Source: Thioalkalivibrio sp. (lineage in GTDB: Bacteria > Pseudomonadota > Gammaproteobacteria > Ectothiorhodospirales > Ectothiorhodospiraceae). Taken from it: DNA of 21,055 nucleotides. Position numbers and translations under genes: made by a program. The stretch spans positions 1 through 21,055 of the forward strand of contig SLHN01000189.1 of NCBI GenBank assembly GCA_007136145.1, written 5' to 3'. The notes beneath the pieces are model-generated. The model made no database searches. It was not told where the DNA came from and worked only from the letters and a program-made list of their open reading frames with translations. Within the stretch, counting starts at the first letter, position 1, and each line of letters opens with the position of its first letter. Positions 6,247 to 13,043 of the stretch are shown piece after piece.

Positions 6247-6991
6247 TCCCCGTCCCAGCGACGAGATTCTCAACGCTTTCGTGGATGGAGAGTTCTCGCC
6301 CGAAGACCGCCTTCTGACGCTCAAGTCGATCGCGGCGAACGAGAATCTGAGTCGCGAGGTCTGCGATATGTACCAGTTGAAGGAACTGGTGAGCATGGCC
6401 TACCGCCCCGATCTCATTCCGTATCCCGACTCGAGGCCGGTTCGGGCTCGCGGTCGCGGACGCGGCGCTGGTTGGATGGCCCTGGCCGCCAGCCTGTTGG
6501 TCGGCGCCATCGGGGCCGTGGCGATCTTTGAAGTGGTCCGCGAACAATCCGCCGACCAGGAGCAGGTCGTCGATGGCTCGTCCGCACGCGTGGCGGATGC
6601 TGTTGCCCCGGTTGCGGTTGATGGTTTGCGTCGCGTATTGCTGCATGTGACGGATGTCGACCCGATCGAGGCGGACGCGTTGTTCGACGATATCGAGTTC
6701 ATGTTTGAAACAGCCTGGTTGAGCGGGCAGGAACTGCAGGTTCAGGTTGTGGTTCACGGTACCGCGATGGACCTGGTGCGCGCCGATCGGTCTCCTTTTC
6801 CGGATCGCATCCGCGATCTTGTACAAGGTTATGGCGGGCTGCGTGTCACGGCCTGTGCTCAGTCCCGAGCTCGGCACGAGAGGCAGGAGGGCCGTACCGT
6901 GGAATTGCTTCCCTGGGTTGAAGAAGTCGAATCCGGCGTCCGCGAGGCGGCGCAGAAGCAGTCGGAGGGATGGACATACATCCGGGTATGA
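6239..6991 (+). CDS. Membrane anti-sigma factor with a DsrE-like C-terminal domain, 250 aa
   Basis: Residues 7-55 (SDEILNAFVDGEFSPEDRLLTL onward) match the sigma-binding helices of RseA-like anti-sigma proteins; the zinc HxxxCxxC motif of the ZAS class is absent. A basic stretch RARGRGRG (69-76) precedes one membrane segment (about 79-99). The part after it should lie in the periplasm. Residues 131-250 resemble the product of the next gene: RVLLHV against RVIYHL, VQVVVHGTAMDLV against IRFVIHGRGLDVL, TACAQSRAR against QACGNTIRAR, and the ending GWTYIRV against GYTYIKP. This makes it a DsrE-like domain with Cys206 at the conserved cysteine. The likely role is to hold the sigma factor until the periplasmic domain meets its signal, inferred to be a sulfur or redox species. 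The ATG at 6239 overlaps the sigma gene. Confidence 0.85.
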   Translation: MNDPRPSDEILNAFVDGEFSPEDRLLTLKSIAANENLSREVCDMYQLKELVSMAYRPDLIPYPDSRPVRARGRGRGAGWMALAASLLVGAIGAVAIFEVVREQSADQEQVVDGSSARVADAVAPVAVDGLRRVLLHVTDVDPIEADALFDDIEFMFETAWLSGQELQVQVVVHGTAMDLVRADRSPFPDRIRDLVQGYGGLRVTACAQSRARHERQEGRTVELLPWVEEVESGVREAAQKQSEGWTYIRV

Positions 6992-7035
6992 CGACTGGAG
7001 GAAACACGGGTGCGCCGCTGGGGCGTGCAGGCAAG

Positions 7036-7488
7036 ATGATCCGATCCGCGACGATGAGGACAACGCCCGGAGTCGTGTTCCTGCTGGTTTTTTTGCTTGC
7101 GGGTAACGGGGCTGCTGTCGGCCATGAGCATCAGGTACGCGTGATCTATCACCTGAATAGTGGCGACACCGAGCGGCAACTGATTGCGCTCGGCGAGGTG
7201 CAGAATCACATCGATGCGGTTGGTGCCACCAAGCTGGACATCCGTTTCGTGATCCATGGGAGGGGTCTCGATGTACTGTCCGACGCTCGATACAACGCGG
7301 ATATCCGGGCCGGGATCGATATTCTGAAACTTCAGGGAGTACGGTTTCAGGCCTGCGGCAACACTATCAGGGCGAGGCAAATGGACCTGAATCAGCTCTA
7401 CGGAATCAACGAGATGGAGATTGTCCCCAGTGGCGTCGCGCAGATCTCGATACTTCAGGGCCAGGGCTATACCTATATCAAACCCTGA
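7036..7488 (+). CDS. Exported DsrE/DsrF-like protein, 150 aa
   Basis: The mature part (about residues 31-150) has the DsrE fold pattern: VRVIYHLNSGD, then a helix, LDIRFVIHGRGLDVL (68-81), and GVRFQACGNTIRAR (101-114) with Cys107 where family members carry the persulfide-accepting or redox cysteine. Well-studied DsrE proteins are cytoplasmic. This one starts with a basic segment and a hydrophobic stretch PGVVFLLVFLLAG (11-23), a likely Sec signal peptide. The ATG at 7036 is preferred because it gives a compact signal peptide; ATGs at 6988 (overlapping the previous stop) and 7054 are alternatives. It follows the anti-sigma gene in the same operon, resembles that protein's periplasmic half, and ends before a strong terminator. 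A partner or competitor of the sensor domain is the likely role. Confidence 0.85.
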   Translation: MIRSATMRTTPGVVFLLVFLLAGNGAAVGHEHQVRVIYHLNSGDTERQLIALGEVQNHIDAVGATKLDIRFVIHGRGLDVLSDARYNADIRAGIDILKLQGVRFQACGNTIRARQMDLNQLYGINEMEIVPSGVAQISILQGQGYTYIKP

Positions 7489-7537
7489 CCCGGTTTCTCC
7501 CCCGACCCTCTAGCGAGGGTGCTCTACGGAGCATTTG

Positions 7538-7561
7538 ACCCGGCCCTGCCGGGTTTTTTTT
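7538..7561 (+). terminator. Rho-independent terminator of the sigma/anti-sigma/DsrE operon
   Basis: The stem ACCCGGC (7538-7544) and GCCGGGT (7548-7554) encloses the loop CCT and is followed by an uninterrupted run of eight T (7554-7561). It lies 50 bases after the DsrE stop codon. Confidence 0.93.
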
Positions 7562-7680
7562 GAGAGGCGGGAAATAACCGATTACTCCGAACGTTGATGC
7601 CGTAATTTCGTGCCGCCTACCTGCGACCCATTGCGGGCCTGGCAGGGGTCGCCAGCGCCGGAGATCGCAAGAATTATCGG

Positions 7681-7740
7681 CAATGTGTCCGTCCAATTAC
7701 TCTTGGCCGGCATTGTGGCCGTCCAATTACTCTTGGCCGG
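7681..7740 (+). repeat. Two tandem 30-bp direct repeats
   Basis: Two adjacent units, 7681-7710 and 7711-7740, differ at only two positions near their start. The shared core is CCGTCCAATTACTCTTGGCC. The core contains CCAA and TTGG in inverted order six bases apart. With period 30 and no spacer it is not a CRISPR array. It could be a double operator upstream of the ribosomal operon or slippage. Confidence 0.85.
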
Positions 7741-7762
7741 ATGCTGGACCTTTTCCCGCGCA

Positions 7763-7793
7763 GGGTTTCAATGAGCGCGGCGCATTGCGCCGG
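7763..7793. repeat. Dispersed intergenic repeat, copy A (diverged)
   Basis: Reads TCAATGAGCGCGGCGCATTGCGCC, close to the copies at 12870 and 15589 (CCAATGAGCG, then AGCGAATTGCGCC). It is intergenic, like the others. Confidence 0.5.
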
Positions 7794-7872
7794 ACAGGGC
7801 TTCCCAGGCCAAGGTGCGGCCACCCTGATCCTTGTAATGGGGAGGCCGATCGCCTATGCTTTCGCGCTTTTC

Positions 7873-7941
7873 TCGCCGTTGTCGGCGACTTCTTGCCTCA
7901 CCGCCGGAACAAGGGTTCCGTACGGGAGGCTGTTACCCGTA
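7873..7941 (+). promoter_or_regulatory. Structured rpsF leader, candidate S6:S18 autoregulatory RNA
   Basis: Three hairpins lie close together before the rpsF ribosome binding site: TCGCCG/CGGCGA (7873-7888), CGGAAC/GTTCCG with loop AAGG (7905-7920) and TACGGG/CCCGTA with a 9-base loop (7921-7941). The last ends on the first base of AAGGAG (7941-7946). Many bacterial rpsF leaders carry an RNA bound by the S6:S18 dimer that represses translation, and this position fits. I could not confirm the conserved CCG-containing bulge of the described motif, so the assignment is by context. Confidence 0.45.
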
Positions 7942-7953
7942 AGGAGTGGTTGC

Positions 7954-8367
7954 ATGCGTCACTATGAAGTGGTTTTTCTGGTTCACCCCGACCAGAGCGA
8001 GCAGGTTCCGGCCATGATCGAACGCTATCGCTCGATGGTCGAGGCTCAGGAGGGTGTCGTCCACCGGCTTGAGGATTGGGGGCGCCGTCAGTTGGCCTAC
8101 CCGATTCAGAAGCTTGTCAAGGCGCATTATGTCCTGATGAACGTCGAGGCTGGCGAAGAAGTCGTCGAGGAACTGGTCAGCGCGTTCCGATTCAACGACG
8201 CGGTGTTGCGTCACCTGGTAATGCGCATGGAGAAGCCCGAGACCGAGCCTTCCCCGTTGTCCAAGGGACGTGAGGAGGAAGAAGCGAAGGGCCGCGGTCG
8301 TCGTGATGATCGTGATTCCCGTGATGACGACGAGGATGAAGAGGAAGATGTGGGCGTCCGCGCCTGA
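7954..8367 (+). CDS. rpsF: 30S ribosomal protein S6, 137 aa
   Basis: Component of the small-subunit platform that binds 16S rRNA as a dimer with S18. MRHYEVVFLVHPDQSEQVP at the start and the WGRRQLAYPIQKLVKAHYVLMNVEA segment (residues 45-69) are diagnostic, followed by FRFNDAVLRHLVMRM. After about residue 95 there is a long charged tail, first basic-mixed and then EEEEAKGRGRRDDRDSRDDD and an acidic run; E. coli S6 is also glutamate-tailed there by RimK, but this encoded tail is longer. AAGGAG lies 7 bases before the ATG. The frame is open upstream to 7741, but that part does not resemble S6. rpsR follows 54 bases later, with no priB between them. Confidence 0.97.
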   Translation: MRHYEVVFLVHPDQSEQVPAMIERYRSMVEAQEGVVHRLEDWGRRQLAYPIQKLVKAHYVLMNVEAGEEVVEELVSAFRFNDAVLRHLVMRMEKPETEPSPLSKGREEEEAKGRGRRDDRDSRDDDEDEEEDVGVRA

Positions 8368-8421
8368 TTCCTTGCCCGATTCGGTCAACTACCACCCAGG
8401 ATTGCTTGAGGACTTACCGCC

Positions 8422-8649
8422 ATGGCTCGTTTTTCCCGTCGTCGCAAATATTGCCGCTTCACCGCTGAAGGGATCGAATACATCGATTACAAGGACCTGA
8501 ATCTGCTCAGGAACTTCATTACGGAAACTGGCAAGATTGTGCCTAGCCGCGTTACCGGAACCAGTGCCAAGTATCAGCGTCAATTGGCCACCGCCGTTAA
8601 GCGCGCGCGGTTTCTGGCGTTGTTGCCGTATACCGATAACCAGTTCTAG
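8422..8649 (+). CDS. rpsR: 30S ribosomal protein S18, 75 aa
   Basis: Small-subunit protein that pairs with S6 and contacts 16S rRNA near the platform. MARFSRRRKYCRFTAEGIEYIDYKDLNLLRNFITETGKIVPSRVTGTSAKYQRQLATAVKRARFLALLPY covers the family along its whole usual length; the SRVTGTSAKYQRQL core and the basic ends are typical. The single Cys11 in KYCRF is the only cysteine. GAGG lies 10 bases before the ATG. It sits between rpsF and the DUF2232 membrane protein gene, an order common in gammaproteobacteria. Confidence 0.98.
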   Translation: MARFSRRRKYCRFTAEGIEYIDYKDLNLLRNFITETGKIVPSRVTGTSAKYQRQLATAVKRARFLALLPYTDNQF

Positions 8650-8904
8650 CCATGCGTCGGGACCGGGGGTCATCGTCGAGTGTGGAGGGCGGAGGCGAGA
8701 GGCGCTGTTCCGGGTCCCCTGATTAGTACAGCGGGTTTGGCATGACCGATCTACTCGTCAACAATGGTTGCGGCCCCGCCACGTTGCCCAGGTTGATAAT
8801 GGCTGCTGTTCGCCATGAAGGGGTGAATCAGCGTCCACGTTTTTCCCTGCCACGTGCCCCGATCGAGATAGATGCGGGAACCATGCGAAGCACAGGTGGT
8901 GCCA

Positions 8905-9819
8905 ATGCGTGTATTGGCTGATTTCGTCATGCAGGGCCGCTGGCGCGCGGTGGGTGCGGCGGCTGGATTGGGAGTCCTTGGGATTCTCTTCCCGCCCCTG
9001 GCGATCCTGAGTGGCGCGGTGGTTGCCCTGGTGGCGTTGCGTCTCGGGATAGGGCAGGCACTGTTCGTTGCTGGGGTGGGTTCCCTCATCCTTGGTGCGT
9101 TCGTGCTGGCGCTTATGGGCGGATCGCCATTGATCGGCATCATGGCGGGTCTCGTGCAGTGGCTTCCAGTGGTTGCCATGGCCGAAGTGCTCCGCCAGTC
9201 GATTTCCTGGCGCAGGACCCTTTCCATGGCTGCGGTTGTCGCCGGTGCTCTGGTTCTCACGACCCGGCTGCTGGTGCCTGATCTCGACGCGGCATGGGTT
9301 GCCGTGGGGGTGGAGATGCTGGCGCCATTCATGGAAGGGGGCGGCGTAGGAGTCGAGGAACTGGAGGCCGCACTGGTTACAGTGGCGCCGTTTCTCACCG
9401 GGCTCCTGGCCGGGATCTTCCTGCTCAGCATGGTGCTCAGCCTTGTGATTGCCCGCTACTGGCAGGCCCTGCTGTTCAACCCCGGTGCGTTCGGGACCGA
9501 ATTTCGTAGTCTGCAGCTGGGTTCGAGTCTCAGCCTCGCTGTGGTGGTGCTGGCGTTGATCGGGCATTTTGCGGGGATGCCGACGATGCTGGAGCTGGCG
9601 TTTATCCTGGCGGTTCTGTTTTTCCTCCAGGGGCTGGCCGTGATGCACGCATTGACTCATGCGCAGAACATGAACAATTTTTGGTTGGTCGGGCTGTACG
9701 TATTGCTGGTTCTGGCGCTGCCGCAGATGTTTCTGCTCATCGCCACGATGGGTGTGATCGACGGCGTAACGAACCTGCGCGGCCGGTTCCCCGCGCGCGA
9801 CCAGGGTAACGGGGACTGA
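8905..9819 (+). CDS. DUF2232-family membrane protein, 304 aa
   Basis: A multi-pass inner-membrane protein with about eight hydrophobic segments, including LGVLGILFPPLAILSGAVVA near residue 25, VVAGALVLTTRLLV, FLTGLLAGIFLLSMVLSLVI and the C-terminal VGLYVLLVLALPQMFLLIA. This arrangement, together with its place between rpsR and rplI, is that of the YybS/DUF2232 family; function is not known, and a substrate-specific transporter component has been proposed for the fold. ATG 8905 is chosen because AGGTGG lies 5 bases before it; the in-frame ATG at 8872 lacks one. The end, LRGRFPARDQGNGD, is hydrophilic. It is likely co-transcribed with the ribosomal genes. rplI begins 74 bases later. Confidence 0.82.
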   Translation: MRVLADFVMQGRWRAVGAAAGLGVLGILFPPLAILSGAVVALVALRLGIGQALFVAGVGSLILGAFVLALMGGSPLIGIMAGLVQWLPVVAMAEVLRQSISWRRTLSMAAVVAGALVLTTRLLVPDLDAAWVAVGVEMLAPFMEGGGVGVEELEAALVTVAPFLTGLLAGIFLLSMVLSLVIARYWQALLFNPGAFGTEFRSLQLGSSLSLAVVVLALIGHFAGMPTMLELAFILAVLFFLQGLAVMHALTHAQNMNNFWLVGLYVLLVLALPQMFLLIATMGVIDGVTNLRGRFPARDQGNGD

Positions 9820-9893
9820 GCGGCTTGGGTCGTTGATGTGTAAACTTTGCACAGTCGGATTGGATTCAATTAACGAATTACAGGAAAACCACG

Positions 9894-10343
9894 ATGGAAG
9901 TCATTCTGCTGGAAAAAATCGATAGCCTTGGCGGTCTTGGTGACAAGGTTCGTGTGCGGCCGGGTTACGCGCGCAATTACCTGCTGCCGAAGGGCAAGGC
10001 CAAGTTCGCAACGCCGGAAAACATCGCCGAATTCGAAGCCCGTCGAGCTGAACTGGAGCGTGCCGCCGCGGAAGCACTGGCTGAAGCCGAAGCCCGCCGG
10101 GAGAGCCTGACCGACATGGTCATCGAGATCACATCCAAGGCGGGGAGTGAAGGCAAACTGTTTGGCTCGATCGGTGCTGGCGATATCGCCGATGCAGTGA
10201 GCGCGCGGGGCGTGGCGGTCGAGAAGCGCGAGGTCAGACTCCCCGAAGGTCCGTTGCGGCAGGCTGGTGATTATCATGTCCAACTGCACCTGCATGCCGA
10301 TGTGGACGCAGAGATCCGCATCATCGTGATCGGCGAAGAGTGA
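9894..10343 (+). CDS. rplI: 50S ribosomal protein L9, 149 aa
   Basis: Two-domain large-subunit protein that binds 23S rRNA and helps restrain frameshifting. The N-terminal domain has MEVILLEKIDSLGGLGDKVRVRPGYARNYLLPKGKA, the L9 signature. A long connecting helix (residues 40-75) leads to the C-terminal domain with GKLFGSIGAGDIADAV and the closing IRIIVIGEE. Length equals the E. coli protein. AGGA is 9 bases before the ATG. dnaB follows after 64 bases. Confidence 0.98.
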   Translation: MEVILLEKIDSLGGLGDKVRVRPGYARNYLLPKGKAKFATPENIAEFEARRAELERAAAEALAEAEARRESLTDMVIEITSKAGSEGKLFGSIGAGDIADAVSARGVAVEKREVRLPEGPLRQAGDYHVQLHLHADVDAEIRIIVIGEE

Positions 10344-10407
10344 TCCGACGCGGGTCGGTGGCCCGGGTAGGATCCCGACCTGGACTCCTATCCGTGCCAG
10401 GACAGCG

Positions 10408-11769
10408 ATGACCTCGGACTTCCGGTTGCCGCCGCACTCGCTTGAGGCGGAGCAGTCTGTACTCGGCGGCCTGATGCTCGACAACGAGGCGTGGGACCGC
10501 ATCGCCGATCGTATTGGTGCCGATGATTTCTACCGGCATGATCACCGGTTGATCTTCAGGGCCATTGGAGCGTTGGCGGAACACAACGCGCCGTTCGACA
10601 TGGTGACGGTCGCCGAGCAGTTACAGAACAGTGGCGAGCTTCAGGATGCCGGTGGGCTGCCGTATCTCGGTCAACTGGCCAGCCAGACACCCAGTGCCGC
10701 CAACATCAAGGCCTACGCCGATATCGTACGGGACCGTTCGGTGTTGCGTTCGCTGATCAGCGTCGGTACCGAGGTCGCCGATTCCGCGTTTGCGCCCGAA
10801 GGCCGACCGACCCGTGAACTGCTCGACCTCGCCGAGCAGAAGGTGTTCGCGATCGCCGAGCGTGGTGCCCGGGGCGCACAGGGCTTTCGGGGAATGAAAA
10901 CCCTGCTGACTGCCGCCGTCGAGCAAATCGAATACCTTTTCGAGACCAAGAGTCCGATCACCGGAATCCCCACCGGTTACCAGGATCTGGACGAGCTGAC
11001 TTCGGGTTTGCATCCGGGCGATCTGATCGTCGTTGCCGGAAGGCCGTCGATGGGGAAGACTTCGTTTGCGATGAACATCGCCGAGTATGTCGCGATGAAG
11101 ACCACGAAACCCATCGCGGTCTTCAGCATGGAGATGCCGGGAGAGCAGATCGCGATGCGGCTGCTGTCATCAATGGGCAGGATCAATCAGCAGAAACTGC
11201 GATCCGGCCGTCTGGACGATGCCGACTGGCCGCGTCTGAGCAGCGCGGTTTCGATGCTGTCCGAAGCACCGTTGTACATCGACGATACCCCTGCACTGTC
11301 CCCCAACGAACTGCGCGCGCGGTCCCGGCGGCTGATGCGCGAGCACAAGGGTCTGGGCCTGATCGTGGTCGACTACCTGCAGTTGATGCAGTCCCCCGGG
11401 TCACGCGAAAACCGCGCCACTGAGATCTCCGAGATCTCGCGCTCGCTGAAAGCCCTTGCGAAAGAACTGGGTGTCCCGATGATTGCCCTGTCGCAGCTCA
11501 ACCGTTCCCTGGAACAACGCCCGAACAAGCGCCCGGTGATGTCGGATCTTCGTGAATCGGGCGCGATCGAACAGGATGCGGATCTGATCGCCTTCGTCTA
11601 TCGCGATGAGGTCTACAACGAGGATAGCGCGGACAAGGGCACCGCGGAGATCATCATTGCCAAACAGCGCAATGGGCCGATTGGTACGGTACGCCTGACC
11701 TTTCACGGTCAGTACACGCGGTTCGAGAACTATCACCCCGACGTGTACGGAGTGGGCGCCGAGGCGTGA
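10408..11769 (+). CDS. dnaB: Replicative DNA helicase DnaB, 453 aa
   Basis: Hexameric ATP-driven helicase that unwinds DNA at the replication fork. The N-terminal domain begins PPHSLEAEQSVLGGLMLDN (residues 8-26). The RecA-like motor has Walker A GRPSMGKT (211-218), Walker B in LGLIVVDYLQLM (316-327), the LSQLNRSLEQR segment (361-371) and the LRESGAIEQDAD motif (381-392), with KQRNGPIGTV (419-428) near the arginine-finger region. No intein is inserted and the length is normal. AGGA is 5 bases before the ATG. The last four bases overlap the alr start as GTGA, so alr translation is probably coupled. Confidence 0.98.
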   Translation: MTSDFRLPPHSLEAEQSVLGGLMLDNEAWDRIADRIGADDFYRHDHRLIFRAIGALAEHNAPFDMVTVAEQLQNSGELQDAGGLPYLGQLASQTPSAANIKAYADIVRDRSVLRSLISVGTEVADSAFAPEGRPTRELLDLAEQKVFAIAERGARGAQGFRGMKTLLTAAVEQIEYLFETKSPITGIPTGYQDLDELTSGLHPGDLIVVAGRPSMGKTSFAMNIAEYVAMKTTKPIAVFSMEMPGEQIAMRLLSSMGRINQQKLRSGRLDDADWPRLSSAVSMLSEAPLYIDDTPALSPNELRARSRRLMREHKGLGLIVVDYLQLMQSPGSRENRATEISEISRSLKALAKELGVPMIALSQLNRSLEQRPNKRPVMSDLRESGAIEQDADLIAFVYRDEVYNEDSADKGTAEIIIAKQRNGPIGTVRLTFHGQYTRFENYHPDVYGVGAEA

Positions 11770-12851
11770 AGCGTGCGGCGCGAATGCGGCGTGACGCGGG
11801 CTCCCTGCGCCATAACCTTGCCCGGGTGCGGGCGTTGGCCCCCGGGTGCCGGGTCTGGGCGGTGATCAAGGCGGATGCCTACGGTCATGGCATTGAATGG
11901 GCGGCCGCGCAGCTGGACGGCCGAGCCGATGGCTTCGCAGTGTCATGTGTGGAAGAAGCCGTATATCTCCGCGAGGCTGGAGTTTCCTCGCCGATCCTTG
12001 TTTTGCAAGGACCGCGTGCGGCAATGGATTGGAAAACCTGCGCGGCGTATCGGCTACAGCCAGTCCTTCACGACGAGGGGCAATTGCCCGGATTGGCCGC
12101 CTTCCATGGTGAATTGCCCGGACTCTGGATCAAGCTCGATACCGGGATGCACAGATTGGGCTTCCCACCCCTGAAGGCGCAGATCCTGTTCGAGCAATTG
12201 CACCGTCGTCCGGCCGCCCGCGGGGGGCTCGGCTGGCTGACGCATTTGGCCTGTGCTGATCAGCCTGGTCATCCGCAGAACCGTGCTCAGCTGGATCAGT
12301 TCGCCTATTCGGTGTCCGAATTGCCCGGGCATCGCAGCGTTGCCAATTCAGCCGCTGTCGTTTCCGGCTTGGCTGGCGCGGGACCACCCGGCGAGTGGGT
12401 CCGCCCCGGGATCATGCTCTATGGCCCCAGTCCCCTGCAGGGCGGGGAGGGACCGGAACAAGACCTGTGCCCAGTCATGACGGTGACCGCCCCCCTGATC
12501 GCGATCAAAGCCCTGGAGCCGGGTGCGAGTGTCGGCTATGGGGCAACCTGGAGTGCCACGCGCCCTGTCCGCGCGGGCGTGGTCGCGATCGGGTACGCGG
12601 ATGGCTATCCGCGTCATGCTCCCAGTGGTACACCCGTGTTGGTACACGGTCATGCATGCCCGCTGATCGGTCGCGTATCGATGGATATGCTCGAGATCGA
12701 CATCACATCGGTTCCGGCCGCGCGCGTTGGCGATTGGGTCACGCTTTGGGGTGACGGCCTGCCGGTCGAGCGCATCGCCCGGTTTGCGGGAACGATTGGG
12801 TACGAGTTGTTGACCCGGGTTTCCGGGCGCTTGCGGATCGCGGATGACTGA
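11766..12851 (+). CDS. alr: Alanine racemase, 361 aa
   Basis: PLP-dependent enzyme that interconverts L- and D-alanine for peptidoglycan. VWAVIKADAYGHG (residues 30-42) carries the PLP-binding Lys35, and SVGYGATW (255-262) carries the second catalytic base Tyr258. LDTGMHRLG (124-132), GIMLYG (215-220) and GRVSMDM (302-308) are the other family landmarks. Length is typical. The start is GTG 11766, overlapping the dnaB stop; it has no separate ribosome binding site, so re-initiation after dnaB is likely. Codons 1-15 encode a basic segment standard for the barrel's first helix. The next 192 bases up to nadA hold one dispersed repeat copy. Confidence 0.97.
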   Translation: MKRAARMRRDAGSLRHNLARVRALAPGCRVWAVIKADAYGHGIEWAAAQLDGRADGFAVSCVEEAVYLREAGVSSPILVLQGPRAAMDWKTCAAYRLQPVLHDEGQLPGLAAFHGELPGLWIKLDTGMHRLGFPPLKAQILFEQLHRRPAARGGLGWLTHLACADQPGHPQNRAQLDQFAYSVSELPGHRSVANSAAVVSGLAGAGPPGEWVRPGIMLYGPSPLQGGEGPEQDLCPVMTVTAPLIAIKALEPGASVGYGATWSATRPVRAGVVAIGYADGYPRHAPSGTPVLVHGHACPLIGRVSMDMLEIDITSVPAARVGDWVTLWGDGLPVERIARFAGTIGYELLTRVSGRLRIADD

Positions 12852-12869
12852 CCGTCCACTGCCCAAGCA

Positions 12870-12900
12870 GGGTGCCAATGAGCGCAGCGAATCGCGCCAC
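12870..12900. repeat. Dispersed intergenic repeat, copy B
   Basis: GGGTGCCAATGAGCGCAGCG followed by AATCGCGCCAC, matching copy C (15589) at nearly every base. It lies 18 bases after the alr stop. An imperfect inverted structure is visible in copy C. Confidence 0.7.
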
Positions 12901-13043
12901 GGATCGCTGAACGCTGCTGGTGCTGTTCAGTCATAGTATTATTACCGTGTGATGACACTCGGCAGTCTGTGTTCGCATGCGGACTGCCCTGATGACGACT
13001 GCGGCACTGCGTTACCCCTGCAAACGTGTGGTGCGGAGGGCGC

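Larger units (their letters stand above)
7562..7953. other. Intergenic stretch and rpsF leader
   Basis: 392 bases with no supported gene. It holds the 30-bp direct repeat (7681-7740), one copy of the GGTGCCAATGAGCG-type dispersed repeat (7763-7793) and a structured leader just before rpsF (7873-7941). Small open frames reach through it but lack ribosome binding sites. A promoter for the ribosomal operon is expected here and was not identified. Confidence 0.5.

Noticed and set aside
7681..7740. Repeats of CRISPR-like length
   Set aside because: Only two units, directly adjacent with no spacer, and no cas genes.
8758..9852. Long open frame (364 codons) on the minus strand
   Set aside because: It lies opposite the DUF2232 gene, is rich in His, Arg, Gln and Pro as an antisense frame would be, and has no ribosome binding site. 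Its last 40 or so codons look more protein-like, but no start codon is near.
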